A DNA stretch of 64,000 nucleotides from Pseudahrensia aquimaris (GTDB taxonomy: Bacteria; Pseudomonadota; Alphaproteobacteria; Rhizobiales; Rhizobiaceae): the NCBI RefSeq assembly GCF_042676045.1, contig NZ_JBHTJV010000002.1:620001-684000 (forward strand), written 5' to 3'. Both the position numbers and the translations under genes were made by a program. Below, one piece after another: positions 1 through 7,953 of the stretch; position 1 is the first letter of the stretch; every line of letters begins with the position of its first letter. The notes beneath the pieces are model-generated. The model was given only the letters and a program-made list of their open reading frames with translations. It searched no databases and was not told where the DNA came from.

Positions 1-76
1 GGTTCTGTTGCAAGCCGGCGGCCCGCGCCAAGTTCGCCAGACAGACCAAAGCTGTGGGGTAAGAGATACGAATGAT

Positions 77-733
77 TTGAGTGCTTGGAAGCCGTGCCCA
101 CAACCCGAAAGGTTGGTCTTGGAGGGACGCTTTTGCCGTCTCCAACCACTGAGCGTAGAAGCTCATGGCGATGATCTGTTTGCGGCGGCGACTGCTGAAG
201 ATGCCGATGAACGATTTCGGTGGTTGCCTGAAGTGACGCCAGCCACGCGGGTGGAATTTGATGAATGGATGGCAAACGCCGCAGCCAGCGATGATCCTCT
301 GTTTTTCGCCGTCATAGACAAACGCACTAGCCGCGCTGAGGGGCGGCAAACACTGATGCGGATTGATCCTGCTAACGGGGTAATCGAGGTTGGCAACGTG
401 TTTTGGGGTGGCGCTATTTCGCGCTCGCCGGTGACGACCGAGGCGTATTTTCTCTTCGCTCAATACGTGTTTGATGTGCTCGGCTATCGTCGGTTCGAAT
501 GGAAATGCAACAACCGTAACGGGCCATCTAAACGCGCAGCGGAGCGGTTTGGCATGACGTTTGAGGGGGTATTTCGCCAAGCGCTTGTTGTGAAGGGAGA
601 GAACCGTGATACCGCTTGGTATTCGTTGCTGGACCGTGAATGGCCAGCAACCAAGGCCCGCTTTGAGCGCTGGCTTGCGCCAGAGAATTTCGACAGCCAA
701 GGTAGGCAAATTGCGACACTCAATGAAATTTGA
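77..733 (+). CDS. GNAT family N-acetyltransferase (RimJ/RimL-like), start uncertain
   Basis: Probable acetyl-CoA-dependent N-acetyltransferase of the RimJ/RimL branch; the substrate cannot be read from sequence. The body starts with the family's typical opening (PERLVLEGRFCRLQPL), and the C-terminal half has the usual 'GYRRFEWKCNNRNGPSKRAAERFGM'-type cofactor region, here around N-G-PSKRAAERFG, followed by FEGVFRQ and a WYS/LLDREW end. The frame is open to the left edge of the window with no stop before position 77, so a longer or truncated N-terminus is possible. TTG at 77 is chosen because it lies just before the conserved opening and follows a purine-rich GGGGTAAGAGA stretch; TTG at 8 is the alternative. 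It is followed 13 bases later by the SDR gene on the same strand. Confidence 0.75.
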   Translation: MSAWKPCPQPERLVLEGRFCRLQPLSVEAHGDDLFAAATAEDADERFRWLPEVTPATRVEFDEWMANAAASDDPLFFAVIDKRTSRAEGRQTLMRIDPANGVIEVGNVFWGGAISRSPVTTEAYFLFAQYVFDVLGYRRFEWKCNNRNGPSKRAAERFGMTFEGVFRQALVVKGENRDTAWYSLLDREWPATKARFERWLAPENFDSQGRQIATLNEI

Positions 734-746
734 AAGACGGGGAAGC

Positions 747-1499
747 ATGGCCGGAAGATTGGATGGAAAACGAGCTTTGGTAACAGCGGCAGGACAGGGA
801 ATCGGGCGAGCGATTGCGGATATGTTTGCTGCCGAAGGCGCTGAAGTGATTGCTACAGACTTATCGGTGGATAAGCTGGACGGCTTTTCCGGTGTTGTTC
901 GGGCGCTGGATGTCTGTGACAGCGATGCGGTCGTAGCTTTGGCAAAAGATGTCGGCAGTATAGATATTCTGGCGAATATTGCGGGGTATGTTCACCATGG
1001 TTCTGTGCTGGATTGCGACGACGCGGCATGGGATTTTTCGTTCGATCTGAACGTCAAGAGCATGCACCGCATGATCCGTGCCTTTTTGCCGAGCATGTTG
1101 GAACGCACAGCGGCGGGCGGCAAAGCCTCTATCATCAACATGTCTTCGGGTGCGTCATCAATCAAAGGAGCGCCCAACCGCTATGTCTATGGCGCGACCA
1201 AGGCTGCCGTGATCGGGCTGACAAAATCAGTAGCCGTGGACTTCATCAAACAGGGCGTGCGTTGCAATGCGATCTGCCCCGGTACGGTTCGTTCACCCTC
1301 TTGGGAGGAGCGGGTTGCGGAGCTTGGCAAGGAAGTTGGCAGCGCAGAAAAAGCGATGGAAGTGTTCGTGTCTCGCCAGCCGATGGGACGTGTGGGTGAG
1401 GCGAATGAAATCGCTGCTTTGGCTTTGTATCTGGCGTCCGATGAAAGCGCGTTCACCACTGGTACTGTTATTCCGATCGATGGCGGTTGGACGCTTTGA
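747..1499 (+). CDS. SDR family NAD(P)-dependent oxidoreductase, BDH2 / keto-deoxy-fuconate dehydrogenase-like
   Basis: A 250-residue short-chain dehydrogenase. The Rossmann glycine motif TAAGQGIG is at residues 13-20, the NIAG-type motif follows near 85, catalytic Ser is in NMSSGASS (about 134), and the YxxxK pair is Tyr148/Lys152. The phrases VHHGSVLDC, SSIKGAPNR, ATKAAVIGLTKSVAVDF and IDGGWTL closely resemble the BDH2/DHRS6 clade. Bacterial members are usually called 2-keto-3-deoxy-L-fuconate or 3-hydroxybutyrate dehydrogenases. ATG at 747 follows a GGGGAAG ribosome-binding site. Ten bases separate it from the denD-like gene, so the two are probably co-transcribed in sugar-acid catabolism. 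The exact substrate is inference. Confidence 0.85.
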   Translation: MAGRLDGKRALVTAAGQGIGRAIADMFAAEGAEVIATDLSVDKLDGFSGVVRALDVCDSDAVVALAKDVGSIDILANIAGYVHHGSVLDCDDAAWDFSFDLNVKSMHRMIRAFLPSMLERTAAGGKASIINMSSGASSIKGAPNRYVYGATKAAVIGLTKSVAVDFIKQGVRCNAICPGTVRSPSWEERVAELGKEVGSAEKAMEVFVSRQPMGRVGEANEIAALALYLASDESAFTTGTVIPIDGGWTL

Positions 1500-1509
1500 G
1501 GATCGCGCT

Positions 1510-2481
1510 ATGAAAATTCTGGTTCTTGGCGCGGCCGGTATGGTTGGCCGCAAACTGATCGAGCATTTGATTTCTATTGGGAGTCTGCGTGGTGAGAAGA
1601 TCACCGGCCTGCACGCTTTTGATGTGGTGGAGCCTGCTTTTGAAAGCGATGGCTTTCCCATCACGGTTTCGCATGGCGACGTGGCTGATAAGGCGACAGT
1701 CGATGGAATGGTTTCGGCGAAGCCTGACGTAATTTTCCATCTGGCAGCGATTGTTTCGGGAGAGGCGGAAGCGGATTTCGATAAGGGCTACCGGATCAAC
1801 CAGGGCGGCACGCAGAATTTATTTGATGCTGTTGTGGCGCGAGAGGGCTATACACCCCGCGTCGTCTACGCTTCGTCTATCGCAGTGTTTGGCGCGCCGT
1901 TTCCAGAAGCGATTCAAGATGATTTTCATCTTACCCCGCTCACATCTTACGGCACGCAAAAAGCGATTGGCGAACTCCTGTTGGCCGATTTGACCCGTAA
2001 GGGACACTTGGATGGTGTGGGCTTGCGCTTGCCGACAATTGTTGTGCGACCGGGCAAGCCCAACCTTGCTGCATCGGGATTCTTCTCAAACATTATTCGC
2101 GAACCGCTGGCTGGCAAACGGGCCGTATTGCCTGTGTCCAAAGATGTGATGCACTGGATGGCGAGCCCCCGTTCTGCCGTGGGCTTTTGTGTTCGGGCTG
2201 CTGAAATCGACGGGACGGAAATTGGCCCTAGACGCAATCTCACCATGCCGGGGCTTGCAATCACTGTGGGCGAAATGATCGAGGCGTTGGGGCGTGTTGC
2301 AGGTGCGGAGGCAGTCGCACGAATTGACGAAGTTCGCGACGATACCATCGTGTCGATCGTGGATAACTGGCCGCGCAAATTTCATGCAGCTCGTGCGCAG
2401 AGCCTGGGCTTTGTTGCGGAGTCATCCTTCGATGAGATTATCCAAGCCCATATCGAAGATGAATTGGGTGGCTCAATTTAG
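1510..2481 (+). CDS. denD: D-erythronate dehydrogenase-like NAD-dependent epimerase/dehydratase family protein
   Basis: A 323-residue extended SDR. The N-terminus carries GAAGMVG (residues 7-13) for NAD binding, followed by FHLAAIVSGEAE, the YASSIAVFG serine region and the catalytic pair Tyr147/Lys151 in TSYGTQK. The order and wording (VLGAAGMVGRKL, HLAAIVSGEAE, LRLPTIVVRPG) match the DenD family, which oxidises D-erythronate to 2-oxo-tetronate in a four-carbon acid pathway. The other pathway enzymes (OtnK/OtnC/OtnI types) are not in the window, so the assignment rests on family resemblance and the dehydrogenase neighbour. It overlaps the convergent protease-inhibitor gene by four bases at its stop codon. 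Confidence 0.75.
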   Translation: MKILVLGAAGMVGRKLIEHLISIGSLRGEKITGLHAFDVVEPAFESDGFPITVSHGDVADKATVDGMVSAKPDVIFHLAAIVSGEAEADFDKGYRINQGGTQNLFDAVVAREGYTPRVVYASSIAVFGAPFPEAIQDDFHLTPLTSYGTQKAIGELLLADLTRKGHLDGVGLRLPTIVVRPGKPNLAASGFFSNIIREPLAGKRAVLPVSKDVMHWMASPRSAVGFCVRAAEIDGTEIGPRRNLTMPGLAITVGEMIEALGRVAGAEAVARIDEVRDDTIVSIVDNWPRKFHAARAQSLGFVAESSFDEIIQAHIEDELGGSI

Positions 2482-2876
2482 CTTCTTGGGGCGAGGCGCA
2501 GACGGTCGCTGGAGAAAGTGAAGTCGGTGCCATTGCGCCGGAATTCCTTGAGCGTGTTTCCCGCTTCGTCGGCGAGACGTATAACGCCATCACCGTCTGC
2601 TTGCCAGACTTTCACGCTGTCGGTTTCCGGATAGACGCTTGCGCACTTTGGCTCAAATTCGATCAGGCTCGTGGCGCGCGAGATTTGGCGTGTCTTGGTG
2701 ACGAGGCACGAAGCATCGTTTTGCCTGTTTTTGAAAACCCAAGTCTTTGAATCCTCAATCAAGGCTTCTGCTTGGAATTCGGGAGCTCGAATTGGTTCAT
2801 GTTCGGGTGCGTTCGCCAGAACAGCAATCCCGGCCAGGGCGGTTGTTGCCAATGTGGCCGAGAAAAAATGGGCCAT
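2478..2876 (-). CDS. AprI/Inh family periplasmic metalloprotease inhibitor
   Basis: A 132-residue secreted protein. A short hydrophobic signal (FSATLATTALAGIAVLANA) is followed by an AprI/Inh-like beta-barrel: a Trp in SKTWVF, paired cysteines (ASCLVTK and EPKCASVY), then a VKVWQADGDGVIRLADEAG turn and a FRRNGTDFTFSSDRLRL end. Known members bind serralysin-type metalloproteases and protect the periplasm; no such protease is in the window. ATG at 2876 is preceded by a strong AAGGAGG, so the 18 residues in frame upstream of it are not needed. The gene is transcribed toward the denD-like gene and overlaps its last four bases. Confidence 0.7.
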   Translation of the reverse strand: MAHFFSATLATTALAGIAVLANAPEHEPIRAPEFQAEALIEDSKTWVFKNRQNDASCLVTKTRQISRATSLIEFEPKCASVYPETDSVKVWQADGDGVIRLADEAGNTLKEFRRNGTDFTFSSDRLRLAPRS

Positions 2877-3005
2877 GATACATGCCTCCTTCAAGAAGGC
2901 GCAAAGCATGGCGCAGCGGAGCTTCCGCACCGTTAAGTGGATGGATCAAATCGTGAATATTTTGAACTGTTTATCGAGATGGTTAACCGACCATCAACAA
3001 AAACG

Positions 3006-4019
3006 CTAACTGATGCGTTGCACTGAGCTGCGTATCATTAATTTTGGAGCAATCATTACGTCGCCATTTATCGTTTCTTCTTTGCGGATTTTGGCGAACA
3101 GCGTGCGAGCGGCAAGGCGGCCAATCTCATCGTGTCCGTCTGCAACCGTGGTGAGTGGCGGGGCGGAAATGGAGGCTTCCTCGATGTCGTCATAACCGGT
3201 CACTGCAACATCTTTTCCTGGTTCCAGCCCATTTTGGCGCAGGCCATGCATTACGCCGATAGCGACGGTGTCGCTGGCACAGGCGATTGCTGTGGGTGGT
3301 TTGCCGGAGGCAAGAATGGTTTTCACAGCCTCGAAACCTGCCGTGCGGTCATAGGGTGTTTCAAAGTCTTCGCGCTGCGGCAATGGGATACCGGCTTCTT
3401 TAAAGGCTTGCGCGAAGCCTGCACGGCGTGTGCGGCCCGTTGAGGTTTTGCGGGTGCCGCCAACCATCACGATGTCGCGGTGACCGCGTTCAATCAGATG
3501 TGCGGTCACGAGTTTGAAGCCTGCTTGATCATCGCCCAAATAGGCGGGAACGCCAGCACCTTCGACCGTGCGAGCAACCAGCGTTACTGGCAGGCCATTG
3601 GCTTCAACGCGCGCAATGTCTTCAGCCGTTGTTCCCACCGAAGGCGACATAATCACCCCGTCAGCGCCGAATTGCATGAGCGTGGAGATGAATTCGTTCT
3701 GCAGATCTATGTTGTCAGAATGATTGCACAGCAAGAATGTCTGACGGTTCGAGCCAAGCTCAGCTTCGATGGAGCGCAGGATTTCCGCAAAGAACGGGTT
3801 GATGATATCTCGCACCAGAACGCCGACAATGTCTGAACGCTGCGTGCGCAAACTGGCGGCGCGGCGGTCATAGACATAGCCAATTTCAACAGCCCTGGTG
3901 CGAACACGTTCTTTCGTTGCGGTGGCGACCAGCGGCGAATCGCGCAAGGCCAGCGATACCGTGGCGGTGGAAATGCCAAGGTCGTCTGCGATGGTTGATA
4001 GTGTAATCTTGCCGGCCAA
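3006..4019 (-). CDS. LacI family transcriptional regulator
   Basis: A DNA-binding repressor of about 337 residues. The N-terminal helix-turn-helix reads ITLSTIADDLGISTATVSLALRDSPLV, followed by the hinge region RRAASLRTQRSDIVGVLVRD and a periplasmic-binding-like ligand domain (DGVIMSPS, GHRDIVMVGG, DTVAIGVMHGL, VTGYDDIEEASISAPPLTTV). TTG at 4019 gives the canonical LacI N-terminal length. An upstream GTG at 4058 lacks a ribosome-binding site and abuts a likely operator. The gene is divergent from the 8-oxoguanine deaminase gene, which it may control together with itself. The effector is unknown, although a purine-related ligand would fit the neighbour. Confidence 0.85.
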   Translation of the reverse strand: MAGKITLSTIADDLGISTATVSLALRDSPLVATATKERVRTRAVEIGYVYDRRAASLRTQRSDIVGVLVRDIINPFFAEILRSIEAELGSNRQTFLLCNHSDNIDLQNEFISTLMQFGADGVIMSPSVGTTAEDIARVEANGLPVTLVARTVEGAGVPAYLGDDQAGFKLVTAHLIERGHRDIVMVGGTRKTSTGRTRRAGFAQAFKEAGIPLPQREDFETPYDRTAGFEAVKTILASGKPPTAIACASDTVAIGVMHGLRQNGLEPGKDVAVTGYDDIEEASISAPPLTTVADGHDEIGRLAARTLFAKIRKEETINGDVMIAPKLMIRSSVQRIS

Positions 4020-4061
4020 AGGGTTCGTTCCGTTATGGAAAGTGGCGCCCTCCGCCACGTA

Positions 4062-4073
4062 TCAATCGATTTA
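4062..4073. promoter_or_regulatory. candidate LacI-type operator
   Basis: TCAATCGATTTA is an imperfect palindrome with a perfect AATCGATT core centred on CG, the usual centre of LacI-family operators. It lies between the divergent regulator and deaminase genes, 43 bases upstream of the proposed regulator start. Assignment is by position and symmetry only. Confidence 0.4.
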
Positions 4074-4186
4074 GAACGGAAATCCGCTTTTGTGCAAGGC
4101 GTGTGCTGCCCGTAATGGGCAGTTGAGCAATGTTGTGGGAGTGGCTAGCTTGCTATGCTTTGCACCGCGACCCTTATGGAGAATTC

Positions 4187-5524
4187 ATGCGGCTTTGGAT
4201 AAAGAACCCGTTGGCGATATTGGCGCAGGGCGCTGGAGGTGGTGTTGTTGTTGAAGGAGGCAAGATCGTCGCGCTGGTCGCGTCAGGCGAGGCTCCCGCG
4301 CATGACAAGGTATTTGATGCCAGCCGTCATGTGATTTTGCCGGGGTTGATTAACACCCATCATCACATGTTCCAAACTCTTACACGGGCGCATCCGGCGG
4401 CGATTAACAAGGAATTGTTCCCTTGGTTGAAGGCGCTCTATCCGATTTGGGCGCGCAACGTGAAGCCGGACGCTTTTCGCATGGCGTCGCGGTTGGCGCT
4501 GACGGAATTGATGATGTCAGGCTGCACGACCGTTTCCGACCATCATTATCTCTATCCCGATGGGCTGGAGAACGCGATGGACATTCAGGCGGAGGAGGCA
4601 GAACGGCTCGGCATCCGCATGACGCTCAACCGTGGCTCAATGAGCTTATCTGAGAAAGATGGTGGCCTGCCGCCGGATTCCATCGTGCAAGACGATGATG
4701 AGATCTTGGCCGATTGCGAGCGGGTGCTGGGCAAATATCACGACACGTCTGAAGGCTCGATGTTGCAGGTGGCGCTGGCGCCTTGTGCCCCTTTCACGGT
4801 GACGAAAAACCTGATGGTCGAGACGATGAAGCTCGCTGAACAGCACAATTGCACCTGTCACACACATTTGGGCGAGACGCATGACGAGAACGATTATTGC
4901 CTTGAGCATTTCGGCTGTCGGCCTGTGGACTATCTTGAAGACCTCGGCTGGATGAACGATCGGGTCTGGCTGGCACACGGCATCCATTTCAACGATGATG
5001 AAGTTGCGCGGCTGGGCAAGCATGGGGTTGGCGTCTGCCATTGCCCCACGTCGAACATGGTGCTCGCTTCTGGCCATTGCCGCACTAAGGAATTGGAAGC
5101 AGCCGGTTCGCCCGTCGGGTTGGGTGTGGACGGCTCGGCCTCTAATGATAACTCAAACCTCATCGAGGGCGTGCGCCATGCGTTGATGATAAACCGTCTG
5201 ACTTACGACGCAGCAAGCATCACCCATTTCGATGCCTTCCGTTGGGCGACGGAAGGCTCGGCAAAGTGTTTGAACCGTGATGACATTGGTAAAATTGCGG
5301 TGGGTAAACAGGCTGACTTCGCCATGTACACACTCGATGAATTGCGCTTCTCCGGCGCGGGCGACCCTCTCGCCGCGCTGGTTTTGTGCGGAGCACATGA
5401 GGCTGATCGGGTGATGATTACGGGCGAGTGGAAAGTTGAAGACGCCATGCCGGTGAATATGGATGTGGCTAAACTTCGCTATGAGCACGGCGAGGCGGCA
5501 AAAGCTTTTCTGGAAGCAGTATAA
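4187..5524 (+). CDS. 8-oxoguanine deaminase (amidohydrolase superfamily)
   Basis: A 445-residue cytosolic metal-dependent hydrolase of the AtzB/TrzN/8-oxoguanine deaminase subgroup; family members convert 8-oxoguanine to urate. Metal and catalytic sites are visible: LINTHHHMFQTLTRA (first His pair near 58-60), CHTHLGETHDE (near 225), AHGIHFNDDE, and GVDGSASNDNSN (Asp near 315). The wording of these motifs and of SGAGDPLAALVLCGAHEADRVM is that of characterised 8-oxoguanine deaminases rather than guanine deaminases. ATG at 4187 follows a GGAG site; an in-frame start at 4130 would add an unconserved 19-residue leader. It lies divergent to the LacI regulator. Function in purine salvage or damaged-base clearance is inferred. 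Confidence 0.88.
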   Translation: MRLWIKNPLAILAQGAGGGVVVEGGKIVALVASGEAPAHDKVFDASRHVILPGLINTHHHMFQTLTRAHPAAINKELFPWLKALYPIWARNVKPDAFRMASRLALTELMMSGCTTVSDHHYLYPDGLENAMDIQAEEAERLGIRMTLNRGSMSLSEKDGGLPPDSIVQDDDEILADCERVLGKYHDTSEGSMLQVALAPCAPFTVTKNLMVETMKLAEQHNCTCHTHLGETHDENDYCLEHFGCRPVDYLEDLGWMNDRVWLAHGIHFNDDEVARLGKHGVGVCHCPTSNMVLASGHCRTKELEAAGSPVGLGVDGSASNDNSNLIEGVRHALMINRLTYDAASITHFDAFRWATEGSAKCLNRDDIGKIAVGKQADFAMYTLDELRFSGAGDPLAALVLCGAHEADRVMITGEWKVEDAMPVNMDVAKLRYEHGEAAKAFLEAV

Positions 5525-5626
5525 CGCCTATCTCGACACTAATCCTTTGAGATTATCTTGCTTAAGCGAATGTTTAAGTAATTTCGGTAGTTTTCCTGCC
5601 AACTTTAGGGGCCGGAAACCATTACC

Positions 5627-6805
5627 ATGGCGATCATCAAAAAAATCAGACAGTCGCTGGAGCGGCCAACGCGGGAACGCAAGTTTGGAACAGGCTGGTT
5701 AAGTGGTGCCGGTGCGGTGCTTTCAGGCGCTGTTGGTTTGGCGCTTGTTTTGGTACTGCGTTATCCCAGTTGGTTGACCACGCCGGAACTGAATTTCATT
5801 CACGAATCTGGATTGTTGCAGCCGGCAACGCACCTTATTTTGATGTGGGGCTATGTCTGCGCCATTCTCGCATTGCTTTTGAGCAAAGATAAAACGCTGG
5901 GTTTCGTTGGCCTAGCGCTGGTTATGGCAGCGGCACTGATCGGAACGATGCCGGGCGAAGTGTCTGAAGGCGGCGGAGGCTCGATCTATTTCGGCCTCGA
6001 TTTCTTCATATTGAATGTTTTGATTATTGGTTTCTTGTTCATCCCGCTGGAACGGCTTTCGCCGCGTTATCGCCAGCAACCCGTTTTCCGCCGGGAATGG
6101 CAGGAGGACATGTTCTATTACATGGTTTCCTCGCTGCTCGTGCAGGTGCTGACGTTTCTGTCGACCGCGCCAGCTAATTTCATTTCCTCGTCTTTCGATC
6201 TGACAACGGTGCGCGATTACATCGGGGGGCAGCCGTTGGTGCTGCAAATTGTTCTCATCATGCTGTTTACGGATTTCGTGCAGTATTGGCTGCACCGAGC
6301 ATTCCACACATTCCCGTTTTTGTGGCGCTTTCATGCGGTTCATCATTCAGCCAAGTCGATGGATTGGCTTGCTGGTGCTCGGATGCACATTCTGGAAATC
6401 GCGCTGTTGCGTGGCTTGACGGCCGTGCCAATGCTGACGCTGGGTTTTGATCCGGTTGCAGTGCAGGCCTATCTGCTGGTCGTGTATTTCTACTCGTCAT
6501 TCGTTCACGCCAACATTGGTTGGAACCTCGGTTTCGTCGAGCGCTTTTTTGTAACCCCACGGTTTCACCATTGGCATCATGGCAACGAACGGGCGGCGAT
6601 TGATATAAATTATGCGGTGCATTTTCCGATCTTCGATTTTCTGTTCGGCACGCATCACATGCCCAAAGATAAATCGTGGCCGTTGGCCTATGGGGTGGTG
6701 GGCGATGAGGTTCCGCGGGGCTATTGGAAGCAGTTTCTCTATCCGTTCAAACGCCCCAAGCCTTTGGATGATGCTGACACCAAGGTGCCAGACGCTGCGG
6801 AATAG
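5627..6805 (+). CDS. sterol desaturase / fatty acid hydroxylase superfamily membrane protein
   Basis: A 392-residue integral membrane protein with about seven hydrophobic segments. The diiron-binding histidine boxes of the PF04116 family are present: HRAFH (HxxxH), HAVHH (HxxHH), and HHWHH preceded by TPRF. Members hydroxylate or desaturate lipid-like substrates using oxygen. The N-terminal 150 residues are a separate set of membrane helices with a glycine-rich loop (EGGGGSIYFG), making it longer than minimal family members. ATG at 5627 follows a GGGGCCGGAAA stretch. No lipid-metabolism genes adjoin it, so the substrate is unknown. Confidence 0.85.
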   Translation: MAIIKKIRQSLERPTRERKFGTGWLSGAGAVLSGAVGLALVLVLRYPSWLTTPELNFIHESGLLQPATHLILMWGYVCAILALLLSKDKTLGFVGLALVMAAALIGTMPGEVSEGGGGSIYFGLDFFILNVLIIGFLFIPLERLSPRYRQQPVFRREWQEDMFYYMVSSLLVQVLTFLSTAPANFISSSFDLTTVRDYIGGQPLVLQIVLIMLFTDFVQYWLHRAFHTFPFLWRFHAVHHSAKSMDWLAGARMHILEIALLRGLTAVPMLTLGFDPVAVQAYLLVVYFYSSFVHANIGWNLGFVERFFVTPRFHHWHHGNERAAIDINYAVHFPIFDFLFGTHHMPKDKSWPLAYGVVGDEVPRGYWKQFLYPFKRPKPLDDADTKVPDAAE

Positions 6806-6879
6806 ATTGGGTGATTGAAGAGTCTGGCGCAGCAGCCTAGTTAGGGTGGAGACATTTCACCCAAGCAGGCAAATGCGCC

Positions 6880-7944
6880 ATGACCGACCAAATCCCCGTG
6901 ACCGTGCTGACCGGCTATCTCGGCTCTGGCAAGACGACGCTGCTGAACCGCATTTTGTCGGAAGATCACGGCAAGAAGTTTGCAGTCATCGTCAACGAGT
7001 TTGGCGAGATCGGGATTGATAACGACCTGATCGTGGAGTCTGACGAAGAAATCTATGAAATGAACAATGGCTGCGTGTGCTGCACCGTTCGCGGTGATCT
7101 CGTGCGCGTTGTTCAAGGTTTGATGAAGCGCAAGGGGCGCTTTGACGCCATCCTCGTTGAGACAACGGGACTGGCTGACCCTGCGCCGGTGGCACAGACT
7201 TTCTTCATGGATGAAGACGTGCGGGCCAAGGCCAAGCTGGATGCCGTGGTAGCAATGGTCGATGCCAAGCACTTCGCTCAACGTCTGAAAGACGCGCCGG
7301 AAGCGGAAGATCAGGTTGCATTTGCTGATGTGGTTTTGATCAATAAGACGGACCTGGTGGACGAAGCCGAGCTGGTCAAAATCGAGGCGACTGTTCGCAC
7401 GATCAACCCCCACGCCGTGATCCATCGTTCTGAACGCGCCGGCGTTTCGCTGGACAAGGTTTTGGATCGTGGTGCGTTTGATCTGGAGCGGATCTTGGAA
7501 AATGATCCGCACTTCCTGCACGCAGACGATCACGACCACCCGGAGCACGAATGCAGTCCGGCCTGCGATCATCACGGACACGACCATTCGCATCATGGTC
7601 ACGATCATGCCCATGATCACAGCAAACTGGATGCCAACACCCACGACACCACGGTGAAGTCGATTTCGTTGCGGGCTGGTGAGATGGACCACACAAAGTT
7701 CTTCCCGTGGATCAACAAGCTGACGCAGATCGATGGGCCGGATATTTTGCGGCTGAAGGGTATTGTTGCTTTTAAGGAAGACGAGGAGCGCTTTGTGATT
7801 CAAGGGGTGCACATGATCGTTGAAGGCGATCATCAACGACCATGGCGAGACGATGAAAAGCGCGAGACGCGGATGGTCTTCATTGGGCGTAATCTTGATG
7901 AAGAGAAGATCGAACGCACGTTCAATGCCTGCGTTGCGGCATAG
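6880..7944 (+). CDS. CobW/COG0523 GTP-binding metal chaperone with histidine-rich loop
   Basis: A 354-residue G3E-family GTPase. Walker A is GYLGSGKT (12-19), the metal-binding CxCC motif is C65-V-C67-C68, the ETTGLADPAP switch follows, and the NKTD base-recognition motif is at 155-158. Between about residues 213 and 249 lies a dense His/Asp metal-binding stretch (DDHDHPEHE, DHHGHDHSHHGHDHAHDH), then the CobW C-terminal domain. The family delivers Zn or Co to target enzymes. Sitting 3.3 kb from a cobalt-type nitrile hydratase operon, cobalt delivery to that enzyme is a reasonable inference. A small hairpin (GGGTG/CACCC, 6844-6862) precedes the start. Confidence 0.9.
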   Translation: MTDQIPVTVLTGYLGSGKTTLLNRILSEDHGKKFAVIVNEFGEIGIDNDLIVESDEEIYEMNNGCVCCTVRGDLVRVVQGLMKRKGRFDAILVETTGLADPAPVAQTFFMDEDVRAKAKLDAVVAMVDAKHFAQRLKDAPEAEDQVAFADVVLINKTDLVDEAELVKIEATVRTINPHAVIHRSERAGVSLDKVLDRGAFDLERILENDPHFLHADDHDHPEHECSPACDHHGHDHSHHGHDHAHDHSKLDANTHDTTVKSISLRAGEMDHTKFFPWINKLTQIDGPDILRLKGIVAFKEDEERFVIQGVHMIVEGDHQRPWRDDEKRETRMVFIGRNLDEEKIERTFNACVAA

Positions 7945-7953
7945 GTTTAGATC

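Noticed and set aside
6844..6862. cobalamin riboswitch or zinc-regulator box upstream of cobW
   Set aside because: Only a short GGGTG/CACCC hairpin is present; no B12-box or Zur palindrome is visible.
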